A stretch of DNA of 64,000 bases from Streptomyces sp. NBC_01497 (GTDB lineage Bacteria; Actinomycetota; Actinomycetes; Streptomycetales; Streptomycetaceae), in the NCBI RefSeq assembly GCF_036250695.1, contig NZ_CP109427.1, forward strand, positions 3,224,001-3,288,000, written 5' to 3'. The notes under the pieces were generated by a model. It was not told the origin of the DNA. It ran no database searches and saw only the letters and a program-made list of their open reading frames with translations. Within the stretch, counting starts at the first letter, position 1, and every line of letters begins with the position of its first letter. Below, piece by piece: positions 8,450-16,691 of this stretch. Made by a program: the position numbers and the translations under genes.

Positions 8450-9679
8450 GTGGTGGACATGGGGGCGGTGGACATAGCCAACCAAGGCGCGGAAACCGGT
8501 AGTTACGGGCAGACGTCGGGCAAAGGGCATCCGGTGCGCGACGGTTCACCGCTCCGCCGGGCGGCACCGCTGGGCGAGCGCCGTGCGCGGGACGTGACCG
8601 ACGGGACCGGCGGAGCCGACAAGGCCGCCGGGAATCCGGACGGAGGGTCCTGGCGCTGGAACGCGCGGACGCGGCGCCTGACGGCCGGTGTCGCGATGGC
8701 CGGCTGGGCGTGTGCGGCGGGGCTGCTGGCGCGTTCGCTGTACCCGCCGTCGGCCGTCGCGGCCGTCCTGCTGAGCGCCGGGGCGCTGTCGGCGACCGGC
8801 GGCGCGCTGACCTGGCGGGCCCGTCCGCGGGGCATCGCGACGGCGCTGAGTGCGACCGCCGGCGTCCTCGTCCTGCTCGGCGCGTGGACACTCGCCGACG
8901 CGTACGACGCCTCGGGCGCGGTCCTGCTCGCGGCCGTCGCGGGCGCCCTGGTCCTCGCGTTGCTCCAGCTCTGCTGGTTCTCACCGCTCGGGCGCGGCGG
9001 GCTGCTCGGCGCCGCGTCCGTCGCGGTGACGGCCGGGGTGTGGGAGGCGGTCGCCGCCGTGCAGCACGGTGCCGGGTCCGCGCAGCAACAGGCGCGTACG
9101 GCCGCGGTGCTCGCCGTCGTGTCGGTGCTGCTGCTGGGCCTGCTGCCCCGGCTCGCGCTGATGTCGGCGGGTCTGACCGGCCTCGACGACCACCGCTCAC
9201 GCGGCCTGTCGGTGAGCAGGTACCGGGTGGCGGCCGCGCTCAGCGCGACCCACCGGGGCCTGACCCTGGCGACGGTCGTACTCGGCGGGTCGGCGGCCGC
9301 CGCCGCGTCGCTGGCGCTGCGCGCACCCACCCCGTGGACCGTGCCGCTCGTGGTGGTGACGGCATGCCTGCTCGCGCTGCGCTCACGGGCGTTCCCGCTC
9401 GTCGCGGAGGTGGTCGCGCTGCTGCTCGCGGCGGCGGTCACCGTCGTACGGGGAGTGCTCGTGTGGTCCGCGCGGTCCGGTTCTGCGGGCGCCCTCGCGG
9501 TCCTCGTCGTCCTGGCGGCCGTCCCCCTGCTGATGCTGGCGGTACGTCTGCCCGAGAATGTCGGGGCACGCCTCGGCCGGCTGGGCGACACCGCAGAATC
9601 GGTCGGGGTGATCGCTCTGTTCCCGCTACTCATCGGAGTGTTCGGCGTCTACGGCCGGCTGCTCGGCACGTTCGCCTAG
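8450..9679 (+). CDS. EccD-like eleven-helix membrane protein (type VII secretion type)
   Basis: 409 residues. After ~75 polar residues there are about eleven hydrophobic segments, ending SVGVIALFPLLIGVFGVYGRL. The helix count, the LLPRLALMSAGLTGLDD loop and this last helix resemble EccD, the channel-forming subunit of ESX systems. The ubiquitin-like (YukD) domain that EccD normally carries at its N-terminus is not recognisable; the leader is instead Gly/Arg/Asp-rich. The first GTG is taken as start, but GTG/ATG codons within the next 15 codons are alternatives. The stop overlaps the ribosome site of the MinD-like gene, so the two form an operon. An unrelated polytopic protein cannot be excluded. 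Confidence 0.55.
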   Translation: MVDMGAVDIANQGAETGSYGQTSGKGHPVRDGSPLRRAAPLGERRARDVTDGTGGADKAAGNPDGGSWRWNARTRRLTAGVAMAGWACAAGLLARSLYPPSAVAAVLLSAGALSATGGALTWRARPRGIATALSATAGVLVLLGAWTLADAYDASGAVLLAAVAGALVLALLQLCWFSPLGRGGLLGAASVAVTAGVWEAVAAVQHGAGSAQQQARTAAVLAVVSVLLLGLLPRLALMSAGLTGLDDHRSRGLSVSRYRVAAALSATHRGLTLATVVLGGSAAAAASLALRAPTPWTVPLVVVTACLLALRSRAFPLVAEVVALLLAAAVTVVRGVLVWSARSGSAGALAVLVVLAAVPLLMLAVRLPENVGARLGRLGDTAESVGVIALFPLLIGVFGVYGRLLGTFA

Positions 9680-9690
9680 GAGGAAGCGGC

Positions 9691-11583
9691 ATGGCTCAGG
9701 ACCACGGGCAGTCGGACGCGCCGAACGACCTGGCTCCGCCGGACCCCCCTTCCGCCGCGCCCCGGGACACACCTCCTGCTGGCGGCACAGCGCGCCACGA
9801 CGGGGAGGCTCCCGCGAAACCGGGCCGACCGGCCCGACCGCGTTCGGCGCCTCCCACCGCCGCGCCGGGCGGCGCGACCGGTCCCGCGCCGGCTCGGACT
9901 CCGCTTACCGCACCGGCTCCCGAGGGCTCCGCGCCCACTGACCCGTCCGCAGGCGCCGCAGCCGCCACCCCGGAGCCGAGTTCCACGTCCGCCGCCGTTC
10001 CCTCCCCGGACCCGGGTCCCACGGCCGGTCCGACCGCGGCCCTCACCCCGGGGCCGAGTGGCGGGTCCCCTCCGGCTGCGGCTCCCACTCCCGCTCCCGC
10101 TCCCGCTCCCGCTCCCGGGCAGGATCGCGACACCGCGCCCGTACCGGTCCCGAGTGGCGCGCCCCGCTCGGCCACGCCTCCCCGCCACGCGCTGAAGCTG
10201 GAGTCCGCCTCCGCACCGGGCCCGACTCCCGTGCCGCATCCGGCTTTCGACGCTCCGGTGGCGCCGGTCCCTGCGCCGGACCCGATATCTGTCCCGACCG
10301 CACCGCCGGCTCCGGGGCCGGACCTCGTACTCGGCTCGCCCGCGCCGCCGACCCCGCCGCCGAGCGCCGTACTCGGCACCATGACGACGCCGACCCCCGT
10401 GCCGGACTTCGTACTCGGCTCGCCCGCTGCTCCGCCCCTGGCGCCGGGACCGGCACCGGCCTACGCCCCCGCCCCCGGCTACGCCCCGACCCCGGCCCCG
10501 GCTCCCCCGCAGGCGCCGTACGTCCCGTACGCCCCGTACACCGCTTACGCCCCCTCTCCAGGTACCGCCGCACCGCAGGCTCCCGCCTACGGCCGGCCCC
10601 TGCCGAGCGCCCCCGCCCCCACCCCCACCGTCACCGTCACCCCGAACCCGATGTCCGCGCCCGCGCCCAGGGCCGCTCCGGCCCCCGCCACCCCGCGTCC
10701 CCTGCGCGGGGATCCGCTGGCCACCCGCACACTGCGGGCCCTGCGGGCCGCCTTCGGCTCCTCCGCCGCGCGCGCTGTCAGCGACGCGACGGGGCTCGCC
10801 GAGCGCGTGCAGCAACCCGTCACGACCGGCCGCCACATCGTGGTGACGAGCATCCGCGGCGGGTCCGGCAAGACGACGGTGGCCGCTCTGCTGAGCCGTA
10901 CGTTCAACCACTACCGGCACGATCCGGTCCTCACGCTGGAGGCGGACGCCGCGCTCGGCACCCTCGCGGGCCGCCTGGGCGCCGCGACCGTGCGGTGGAC
11001 GACCACGGACCTCGCCGGCATCGTGCGGCCGTCGATGCGGCTGACGGACGTGACCGGCTATCTCGTGCCCCTGGACGACGGCGGCTGGCTGCTGCCGGGC
11101 AGCAGGGGCGATGTGGGGGCACGGATCGACGTGCCCTCGTACCGGACGGTCATGGTGGCCCTGCGCCGGCACTTCGCGGTGACGGTGGTGGACTGCGAGA
11201 GCGTGCCGGGCGAGGTCGCCCGTACGGCGCTCGACACGGCGCACACCCGGGTGCTGGCCGCACCGGCGACCGTGGAGGGCGTCGACTCGACCCGCGCGGT
11301 GCTGGACTGGATGGCGTCGCTGCCGGTGCCGGTGCTGCCGAGCACGGTCGTCGCACTGACCTGTTCGGCGCCGCACCAGGTGCTGGACACCGAACGGGCG
11401 GCCCGGCGGCTGCGGGAGACGGGCGCGGAGGTCGTCGTCCTTCCCTACGACCGTCACCTGGCGGGCGGCGGCGCCATTCGTCCGGATCTGCTGGGCGCGC
11501 GCACCCGCCTCGCCGCCACCCGGCTGGCGGCCGAGGCCCTGGACCGCGCTGTGCGTCCACGCCCCGCCGGGGCGCCCGGGTAG
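9691..11583 (+). CDS. proline-rich MinD/ParA-like ATPase (EspI/SCO5717-like)
   Basis: 630 residues. The first ~345 are Pro/Ala-rich and repetitive (runs of PAPAPAP from CTCCCG hexanucleotide repeats near 10080-10120), likely disordered. The C-terminal ~285 form a MinD/ParA-type ATPase: VVTSIRGGSGKTTVAALL is a deviant Walker A in which the usual signature Lys is Arg, then VVDCESVP for the second strand, and a switch-like region. Proteins of this architecture accompany ESX/type VII loci (mycobacterial EspI, the MinD-like protein in Streptomyces ESX clusters). The start ATG follows AGGAGGAAGCGGC, whose first bases are the stop of the EccD-like gene. No secreted WXG100 substrate or EccC ATPase is seen in the window. 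Confidence 0.78.
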   Translation: MAQDHGQSDAPNDLAPPDPPSAAPRDTPPAGGTARHDGEAPAKPGRPARPRSAPPTAAPGGATGPAPARTPLTAPAPEGSAPTDPSAGAAAATPEPSSTSAAVPSPDPGPTAGPTAALTPGPSGGSPPAAAPTPAPAPAPAPGQDRDTAPVPVPSGAPRSATPPRHALKLESASAPGPTPVPHPAFDAPVAPVPAPDPISVPTAPPAPGPDLVLGSPAPPTPPPSAVLGTMTTPTPVPDFVLGSPAAPPLAPGPAPAYAPAPGYAPTPAPAPPQAPYVPYAPYTAYAPSPGTAAPQAPAYGRPLPSAPAPTPTVTVTPNPMSAPAPRAAPAPATPRPLRGDPLATRTLRALRAAFGSSAARAVSDATGLAERVQQPVTTGRHIVVTSIRGGSGKTTVAALLSRTFNHYRHDPVLTLEADAALGTLAGRLGAATVRWTTTDLAGIVRPSMRLTDVTGYLVPLDDGGWLLPGSRGDVGARIDVPSYRTVMVALRRHFAVTVVDCESVPGEVARTALDTAHTRVLAAPATVEGVDSTRAVLDWMASLPVPVLPSTVVALTCSAPHQVLDTERAARRLRETGAEVVVLPYDRHLAGGGAIRPDLLGARTRLAATRLAAEALDRAVRPRPAGAPG

Positions 11584-11747
11584 CCGCGGCGGGCCGGCCT
11601 GCGCCCGGAGCGGCGTCGGAGGCCGGTCATCCCGGCCGGCACGCGCTCGGCGCAGGTGCCACCGGTGCCACAGGGGCCACAGGGGCCGGAGACACCACCC
11701 GAGGGTGCCGTGGCGACGAGTCCCCGCCGGGAGCCCTGCGGCCGAGA

Positions 11748-12281
11748 TCAGTCGCCGGGCGCGGGGGGCGTCGGCCGGGCGCGCCGGTAGTGGCGCTGCG
11801 CCTTGGAACGCGCACCGCAGGTCTCCATCGAGTGCCAGCGGCGCGTCCCGTTGCGGGACGTGTCATGGAAGTAGAGGACGCATTCGGGGTGCGCGCACTG
11901 GCGTACCCGGTCGTTCCGCGCCCCCACCAGGTCCACGAACCGGCTGACCGCCGTCCACGCGGGCAGCCAGCCCGGGTCGGCCCGCGCAGTCCGCTCAAGC
12001 TCGCCGTCGCGGAGAGCGAGCCGTACACAGCCGTGCGCGAGGACGTCGTTCAGGCGCTTCTCGGTGTCGGCGCCGGGGCGGGCGAGCGCCTCGGCGAGCG
12101 CGTCGCGCGCCTCCAGCAGGCCGGGCTTGGCGGCTGCGACCGACTCCGGGAACCCGCCTTCCGCCAACCACTGCCCGATGCCGAGGTCGTCCTCGAAGAA
12201 GTCGACAGGCCGGCCGCGACTCAGCCAGCGGGTGTTCACCAACTCCATTGGCAGGGGCTCGCCTTGGTGCGGTCTCTCCAT
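11748..12281 (-). CDS. CGNR zinc-finger (ABATE-domain) transcriptional regulator
   Basis: 177 residues. The N-terminal ABATE-type domain begins MELVNTRWLSRGRPVDF. The C-terminal finger reads RQCAHPECVLYFHD, then RRWHSMETCGARSKAQRHYRRAR. The family signature is C-x4-C followed by WCSM..CGNR; here the third Cys is His (a possible zinc ligand) and CGNR is CGAR. The start ATG has only a weak AAGG upstream. It is divergent from the hydrolase stump at 12.4 kb, the usual arrangement for a regulator and its target, so it may have lost its target. Ligand and regulon are unknown. Confidence 0.85.
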   Translation of the reverse strand: MERPHQGEPLPMELVNTRWLSRGRPVDFFEDDLGIGQWLAEGGFPESVAAAKPGLLEARDALAEALARPGADTEKRLNDVLAHGCVRLALRDGELERTARADPGWLPAWTAVSRFVDLVGARNDRVRQCAHPECVLYFHDTSRNGTRRWHSMETCGARSKAQRHYRRARPTPPAPGD

Positions 12282-12399
12282 CACGCAACCAACCTTACCA
12301 CTGTATCGACCTTGACAGGTTAGGAACCCGTCGCCTAGATTCTCACCGGTCAAGTAAGTTTCAAGGGTGAGAATAAGAAAAGAGAGAAGGCCGGTCCGT

Positions 12400-12693
12400 G
12401 TCCGCCGATCCCGCCATACCGCGGAGATCCAGCCGCAGTTGTTCCGGGACCACCGGTTCCACCTCGACCCCTCCCCCACGTTCCAGGAGTACGTCCGCAC
12501 CCACCGGCCGCCGACCCTGATCACCTGGATGCCCCACGACGAGATCTTCGGCGCCGACGGCGCTCCCGCGTACCTGCGCGACCATCCGGCCGCCGAGCCG
12601 CACCTCCTGGAGGGGAGCCCCTTCGCGCTGAAGCGCCACGGCACCGAGATCGCCTCGCCCACGCGGGGCCTCCCCGGCCGCCACCCGCGCTGA
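12400..12693 (+). pseudogene. C-terminal remnant of an alpha/beta hydrolase
   Basis: About 90 residues aligning by eye with the last third of haloalkane-dehalogenase/epoxide-hydrolase-like alpha/beta hydrolases: QPQLFRDHRFHLDPSPTFQE, then PPTLITWMPHDEIFGADGA (usually PPTLIVWGKNDP), then EPHLLEGSPFALKRHGTEIA. The nucleophile elbow and oxyanion region are absent, and the catalytic His expected in a TGHFAL-type motif is Pro (GSPFAL). The open frame starts at 12367, but its first ~15 residues do not look like the family. It is a decayed gene lacking its 5' two thirds, sitting between the divergent CGNR regulator and the MBL gene. Confidence 0.72.
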
Positions 12694-12775
12694 CGCCCCT
12701 CCGATCCGACATCGGGGCCGCGGCTCCGGCGCCCCGCGAGCCGCCCACCCCGCACACGAGCAAGGAACCCTCGCC

Positions 12776-13528
12776 ATGGCTGACATCGCCATCACCTACG
12801 TCGGAGGCCCCACGGCCCTCCTCGAATACGCGGGTGCCCGCATCCTGACCGATCCGACCTTCGACGAACCCCAGACCTACGAACCGCTCAACGGCGTCAC
12901 CCACACGAAGACTCACGGTCCGGGACTGGAGCCGGCCGACCTCGGCATCATCGACATGGCACTCGTCTCCCACCACCACCATGGCGACAACCTCGACGTC
13001 CGCGGCGCCGCGCTCCTGCGCGAGCTGCCCCTCACCCTCAGCACCACCAAGGCCGCCCAGGACCTCGGCGGCACCGTCGAAGGGCTCGACGACTGGTGCT
13101 CGCGGACCGTCGGCCGGATCACGGTCACCGCCGTTCCCGCCCTGCACGGCCCGCCCGGCTCCGAGGGCCGCGGCCCCGTCATCGGCTTCGTCCTCCAGAC
13201 CGAGGGCGCGCCCAGCGTCTACATCAGCGGGGACAACGCCTCGCTCCCGTACGTCGAAACGATCGCCCGGCGTTTCGGGAAGATCGACATCGCCCTCCTC
13301 TTCGCGGGCGCCGCCCGTCTCCCCGTCGCCGAGGGCGATCTCACGCTGTCCTCGGCCGATGCCGCCCGCGCGGCCGGCATCCTGAGGAGCGACACCGTCG
13401 TGGGACTGCACACGGAGGACTGGGCCCATCTCAGCGAGACCCGGGACGACTTCCGCGCCGCCTTCACCGGCAGGGGCGTCCACGTCGAGACCCCGCGCGG
13501 CGAGCGCGTGGTTCTCCGGCACCTCTGA
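12776..13528 (+). CDS. MBL-fold (UlaG-like) metallo-hydrolase
   Basis: 250 residues with the metallo-beta-lactamase fold. The metal-binding stretch is MALVSHHHHGDNLD, an HxHxD motif in which the usual following His is Asn; the same HxHxDN form is, to my recollection, seen in actinobacterial relatives. VTAVPALHGPP supplies the next His, VYISGDN the bridging Asp region, and VVGLHTEDWAHL a C-terminal His. Members hydrolyse phosphodiesters, lactones or amides, and the substrate here is unknown. AAGGA lies nine bases before the ATG. A very strong terminator follows at 13599. It is the only clearly intact enzyme in a patch of broken genes. Confidence 0.88.
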   Translation: MADIAITYVGGPTALLEYAGARILTDPTFDEPQTYEPLNGVTHTKTHGPGLEPADLGIIDMALVSHHHHGDNLDVRGAALLRELPLTLSTTKAAQDLGGTVEGLDDWCSRTVGRITVTAVPALHGPPGSEGRGPVIGFVLQTEGAPSVYISGDNASLPYVETIARRFGKIDIALLFAGAARLPVAEGDLTLSSADAARAAGILRSDTVVGLHTEDWAHLSETRDDFRAAFTGRGVHVETPRGERVVLRHL

Positions 13529-13598
13529 ACACCGCGCCCGGCGGGGCGGCGGCTCTCCGAGCCCGTTTCCCGCGAGCATCTCCCAGCCGTTCCCCGTC

Positions 13599-13640
13599 AG
13601 GGCCGTGGGGGCCCGGCACCCGCCGGGCCCCCACGGCCCT
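13599..13640 (+). terminator. 18-bp stem terminator after the MBL gene
   Basis: A perfect 18-base-pair GC stem (left arm 13599-13616, right arm 13623-13640) with a six-base loop lies 70 bases after the stop at 13528. There is no U-tract, as usual for Streptomyces. The rest of the 486-base gap to 14014 has no gene; its right part is AT-richer and holds the TetR promoter. Confidence 0.8.
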
Positions 13641-14014
13641 CGGCCGGTCCGGAACCGGCCCCGTGAATCCGGAACCCGCCCCAGTGATGAGCGCGTGGAC
13701 GCGACGGCCGCAGGACGCGACGGCGCCGGGAGGAAAAGGCAGGCCGGAAAACGGCGGACGCCGGAGCCTCTCACCTGCGAACAGCAGCGCGTTCAGGAGC
13801 ATCGGTCGCAGCTGACGGAAGGCCCTGCCGGTTTTGCTTCCGGCGCCGGCGAACACGGCAGCGCCGCCCGGCCAGAATCTCCCCGTATTCCCCGAGCCTC
13901 CCCTGGTATCATATCGGGGCCTCCAGGAGCTGGCCGCCTCATCCACGTATCACTGCTGTCGCTGTTTCATTCAGTTGAGGGAACGGCGGACCGGAAGACA
14001 TCTAGGGTTCACGC

Positions 14015-14661
14015 ATGCCGTCCATCACCCGCACATCCTCTGATTTCGAAGAAAACCGCGCGAAAGTGGAGTCCGCCGTATTCGAGGCAGTGAGAGCGCT
14101 GCTCGACGGGGGGCTGAAATACACCGAGATCAGCGTGCAGAAGATCATCACCGAGGCCGGGATCGCCCGCTCGACGTTCTATGCCCACTTCTGGGACAAG
14201 CCCGATCTCCTGTCCCGGCTCGGGCGGGCGCTCAGCCGGGGCTTCTTCGAGGAGGCCACGTCCGACGCCGTCGGCGTGTGGGACGCCGTGGCATCACCGG
14301 ACGGACCGCACGGCATCGCGGATCTTCTGGAGAAGGGCATCGCCAGGCACCGGAAACATTTCTCCGTACTGTCGGCCATCAGCGAGACGGCGACGTACGA
14401 CGCGACGGTGCACAATTTCTACACCTCGGGCCTCGAAGCATTTGAGAAAAGGGTCGTGGAGGACCTTGAGCTGCGTCAACGCAACGGGATGACGGACAAC
14501 CGCCTCGACCCGGTACTGGCCGGCCGGTCATCGTCTGGGGAGGAGAACAGGCCATAGCCCACCACATCAGCGAGATGGACCAGAGCACCGATGCCGCGTT
14601 CGCCCTCGAACTGGCTTCCATCTGGTGGTACGGCGCATACAGCCGACGCCCCTCCGCCTAG
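14015..14661 (+). pseudogene. TetR-family regulator disrupted by a one-base frameshift
   Basis: The frame from ATG 14015 gives a normal TetR head: helix-turn-helix YTEISVQKIITEAGIARSTFYAHFWDKPDLL at residues ~30-60 and a ligand-domain body up to NRLDPVLAG. It then runs out of register (GRSSSGEENRP, stop at 14557). The +1 frame from about 14528 continues as VIVWGGEQAIAHHISEMDQS and ASIWWYGAYSRRP to a stop at 14659-14661, which is the normal C-terminus of this subfamily. One missing G in the CGGTC at 14525-14529 explains it. A TAGGGT -10-like hexamer at 14002-14007 puts the transcript start at the ATG, so the gene was probably leaderless. Sequencing error is the alternative. Confidence 0.82.
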
Positions 14662-14795
14662 ATCCATTGACGACAGGAACACCTTCGGCCCGATTCCTCA
14701 CGACATCGTGCATTCTTTGACGACGTCCGAGTGACCGCTCCCCTTCGGGTATGCCCGTGCACATTTCATGCCGCAGCCGAATTCCCGCACACCCC

Positions 14796-15290
14796 TTACC
14801 ACCAGCGCGGCTGCTCCTGTCGCTCCTCGGGCTCCCGTGACTGGCCGAGCACGCCGCCGGGGCCGAAGGCGAGCGGCGAGAAGCGCTCCGCGAGACGCCG
14901 GTAACCGGCCGCGTTGGGGTGCAGGCCGTCCGGCATGTCACCCACGTCGTCAGGCCCGAACAGCGCGAGCCCGTCGATCACGTCGAGCCTCGCGTCGCCC
15001 TCCTCGCGGCGGATGTCCACCTGCCGCACCAGGAGTTCACGGATACGCGACAGGCTGAGGGCGCCGGCGGCCAGTCCCGCGGGCCGCTCGACGGTGCCAC
15101 GCGGTAGTCGCCGTCGAACGGCGTCGGACCGGGATGCTCCTCCGCGACCGGGCAGATGACCGGGGTCACGATCGCGAGGGGCGTGTCGGGGTGACCGTCA
15201 CGCACGGTGTCGAGAAAGCCGTGGAACGCGGAGACGAAGGTGCGTTCGCGCATGGTGTGGCGGTGGCCCGTGGCCCGAACGGTGTGGTGA
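14796..15290 (-). pseudogene. SGNH/GDSL hydrolase remnant, 5'-truncated and frameshifted
   Basis: Reading leftward, one frame gives TMRERTFVSAFHGFLDTVRD and LAIVTPVICPVAEEHPGPTP, the middle of a Streptomyces SGNH hydrolase. The match then jumps frame near 15095-15105 to GTVERPAGLAAGALSLSRIR and ends with DVGDMPDGLHPNAAGYRRLA, which contains the catalytic DxxH-type Asp/His block. The N-terminal GDSL block with the nucleophilic Ser is missing upstream, where only non-coding sequence is found. The gene is therefore dead twice over. It follows the broken TetR gene on the opposite strand. Confidence 0.78.
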
Positions 15291-15530
15291 TGAGTGGCAT
15301 GCGCTGTTCCCTTCGTCGGTGGAGCGGGGTGCGGAGGACGGGGTCGACGGCCTGTCCGCGTGAGGGGCGACACGTGCGCCGGCCTCGGGCCGCACCGGCG
15401 GCGGACCGCCCCCGCGTCGCTCCGGCGGTGCGGGCGATCGCGGATCACCCGGTCCCGCGTCGTACGACAGAGCTCGGGCCGAGGGGAAGCGCGGCATCGC
15501 CAGTGCCGTCGCGCGGCACTCGCCCACCTC

Positions 15531-15557
15531 CGTACATCCTGTCGGACAGTATGTACG
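15531..15557. promoter_or_regulatory. 27-bp near-perfect palindrome, TetR-type operator
   Basis: CGTACAT-C-CTGTC-G-GACAG-T-ATGTACG: two 13-base arms around a central G with one mismatched pair. Length and symmetry fit a TetR-family operator. On the minus strand it lies ~240 bases upstream of the SGNH remnant, and a GGAGG ribosome-site-like run follows directly (GGAGGTGGGCGA-GTG) but opens only a 24-codon frame. The remaining sequence between 15291 and 15936 has no recognisable gene on either strand. The nearby broken TetR gene is a candidate binder. Confidence 0.6.
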
Positions 15558-15936
15558 TTCGCTTTCGGCGGTCGCAACGTACGGGTGGGGGAACGCCGGC
15601 ACGGGCCCGCTCCGGGGCGACAGCGCGGTGATCGGATCGGAAGGCGGACCCGCACGGGCACGGATCACCGCACCGGCGGGAAGGGTCCGGAAACCGCCAT
15701 ACGGCCGCAGGGCCCAGCAGGTCCCCGCCTGTCCGGAGCTGTCGACAGCCCGGAGCTCATCGGCCGTGCGGGGCAGGCCCACGGCGTGGTGATGACGACC
15801 GGGACGCGGGCGCGGCCCGGCCGCGACCCAGGCCCTGTCGTCATGTCACGTCCACATCAGAGGCAGGAACCGGTTCTCGCACGCCGTACGGTCGACAGCC
15901 GTCGGCGTTGTCATGGCCGGCTGGCACCATGGCGAT

Positions 15937-16542
15937 ATGAGTGGAACAACTTGTCCTGACGATGGTGCAGTTGACGCTGTTCTGACCACACCGCAGGAGT
16001 GGCGTGGCTTTCTGGAGCGGTACGGCGAGCGGTACGTGAAGAACTGTGCCGACGGCGACGAGTTGGTCGATCTGCTGGATGAAGATCAGCTGGATCTGCT
16101 GGACCGGGAAGGCCGGGTCGATGTGTGGTTGGGTGAAACACCGGCTCGGGAAGAGGCTCTGGTGGCATCCGAGGAGCGGCTCGGGGTGCGGTTCCCGCCG
16201 AGCCTCAGGGGGTTCTTTCTGGCGAGCGACGGGTGGACACCCCTGGATGCCTGGGTGGACGGTGTTCATCCGTGCGGCCACGTCTCATGGATGCGGGATG
16301 GCGACGCCGGCAGCCGCGTGACCGCGGTCTACGACTCGCTACCCGACAACGAGGAGTATGTGCGGCTGTTTCGCCGATCCGTCGAGATCGCCCGGGGAGA
16401 AGACTTCTGGCTGCTCGATCCGACCGACGTCGGACCGGACGGCGAGTGGGCCGCCTACGATTTCGCGCCGAAGTACGGCAGCCTGACGGAGTACCCCAGC
16501 TTCTCAGCGCTGTTTCAATCCGAGTACGAGGACTTGGCCTAG
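15937..16542 (+). CDS. SUKH/SMI1-KNR4 family protein
   Basis: 201 residues. The central part, ALVASEERLGVRFPPSLRGFFLASDGW, is the classic SMI1/KNR4 (SUKH) core (acidic helix, then LPxxLrxFLxxxNG-like motif), followed by GHVSWMRDGDAGSR and a C-terminal FAPKYGSLTEYPSFSALFQSEYEDL helix. SUKH proteins often neutralise toxins in polymorphic toxin or contact-inhibition systems, but many are solitary. No toxin gene is adjacent. The base composition is slightly less GC-rich than its neighbours. The start is uncertain: ATG 15937 and ATG 15913 both lack a ribosome site. The 150 bases after it contain no gene. Confidence 0.8.
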   Translation: MSGTTCPDDGAVDAVLTTPQEWRGFLERYGERYVKNCADGDELVDLLDEDQLDLLDREGRVDVWLGETPAREEALVASEERLGVRFPPSLRGFFLASDGWTPLDAWVDGVHPCGHVSWMRDGDAGSRVTAVYDSLPDNEEYVRLFRRSVEIARGEDFWLLDPTDVGPDGEWAAYDFAPKYGSLTEYPSFSALFQSEYEDLA

Positions 16543-16691
16543 GTTCGGTCGTCAGATGTCACACCCACATCAGGAGTGATGCGAGGGTGACAGCGGCGTC
16601 GCAGGACTCGATCCCACTCGGCATCAGACCAGTTCATGGCGAGGTATCACGACCACCATGATCCACCAACGTCATCATGTGAAGACACCGC

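Noticed and set aside
15198..15782. 194-codon leftward frame around the palindrome
   Set aside because: No domain, overlaps the SGNH remnant in another frame and the operator; looks like random GC-rich frame.
16560..16680. Leftward frame reading MNWSDAEWDRVLRRRCHPRI, resembling the start of an IS5-type transposase
   Set aside because: Only ~30 codons, no inverted repeats or other transposase motifs; the likeness is too short to call a mobile-element remnant.
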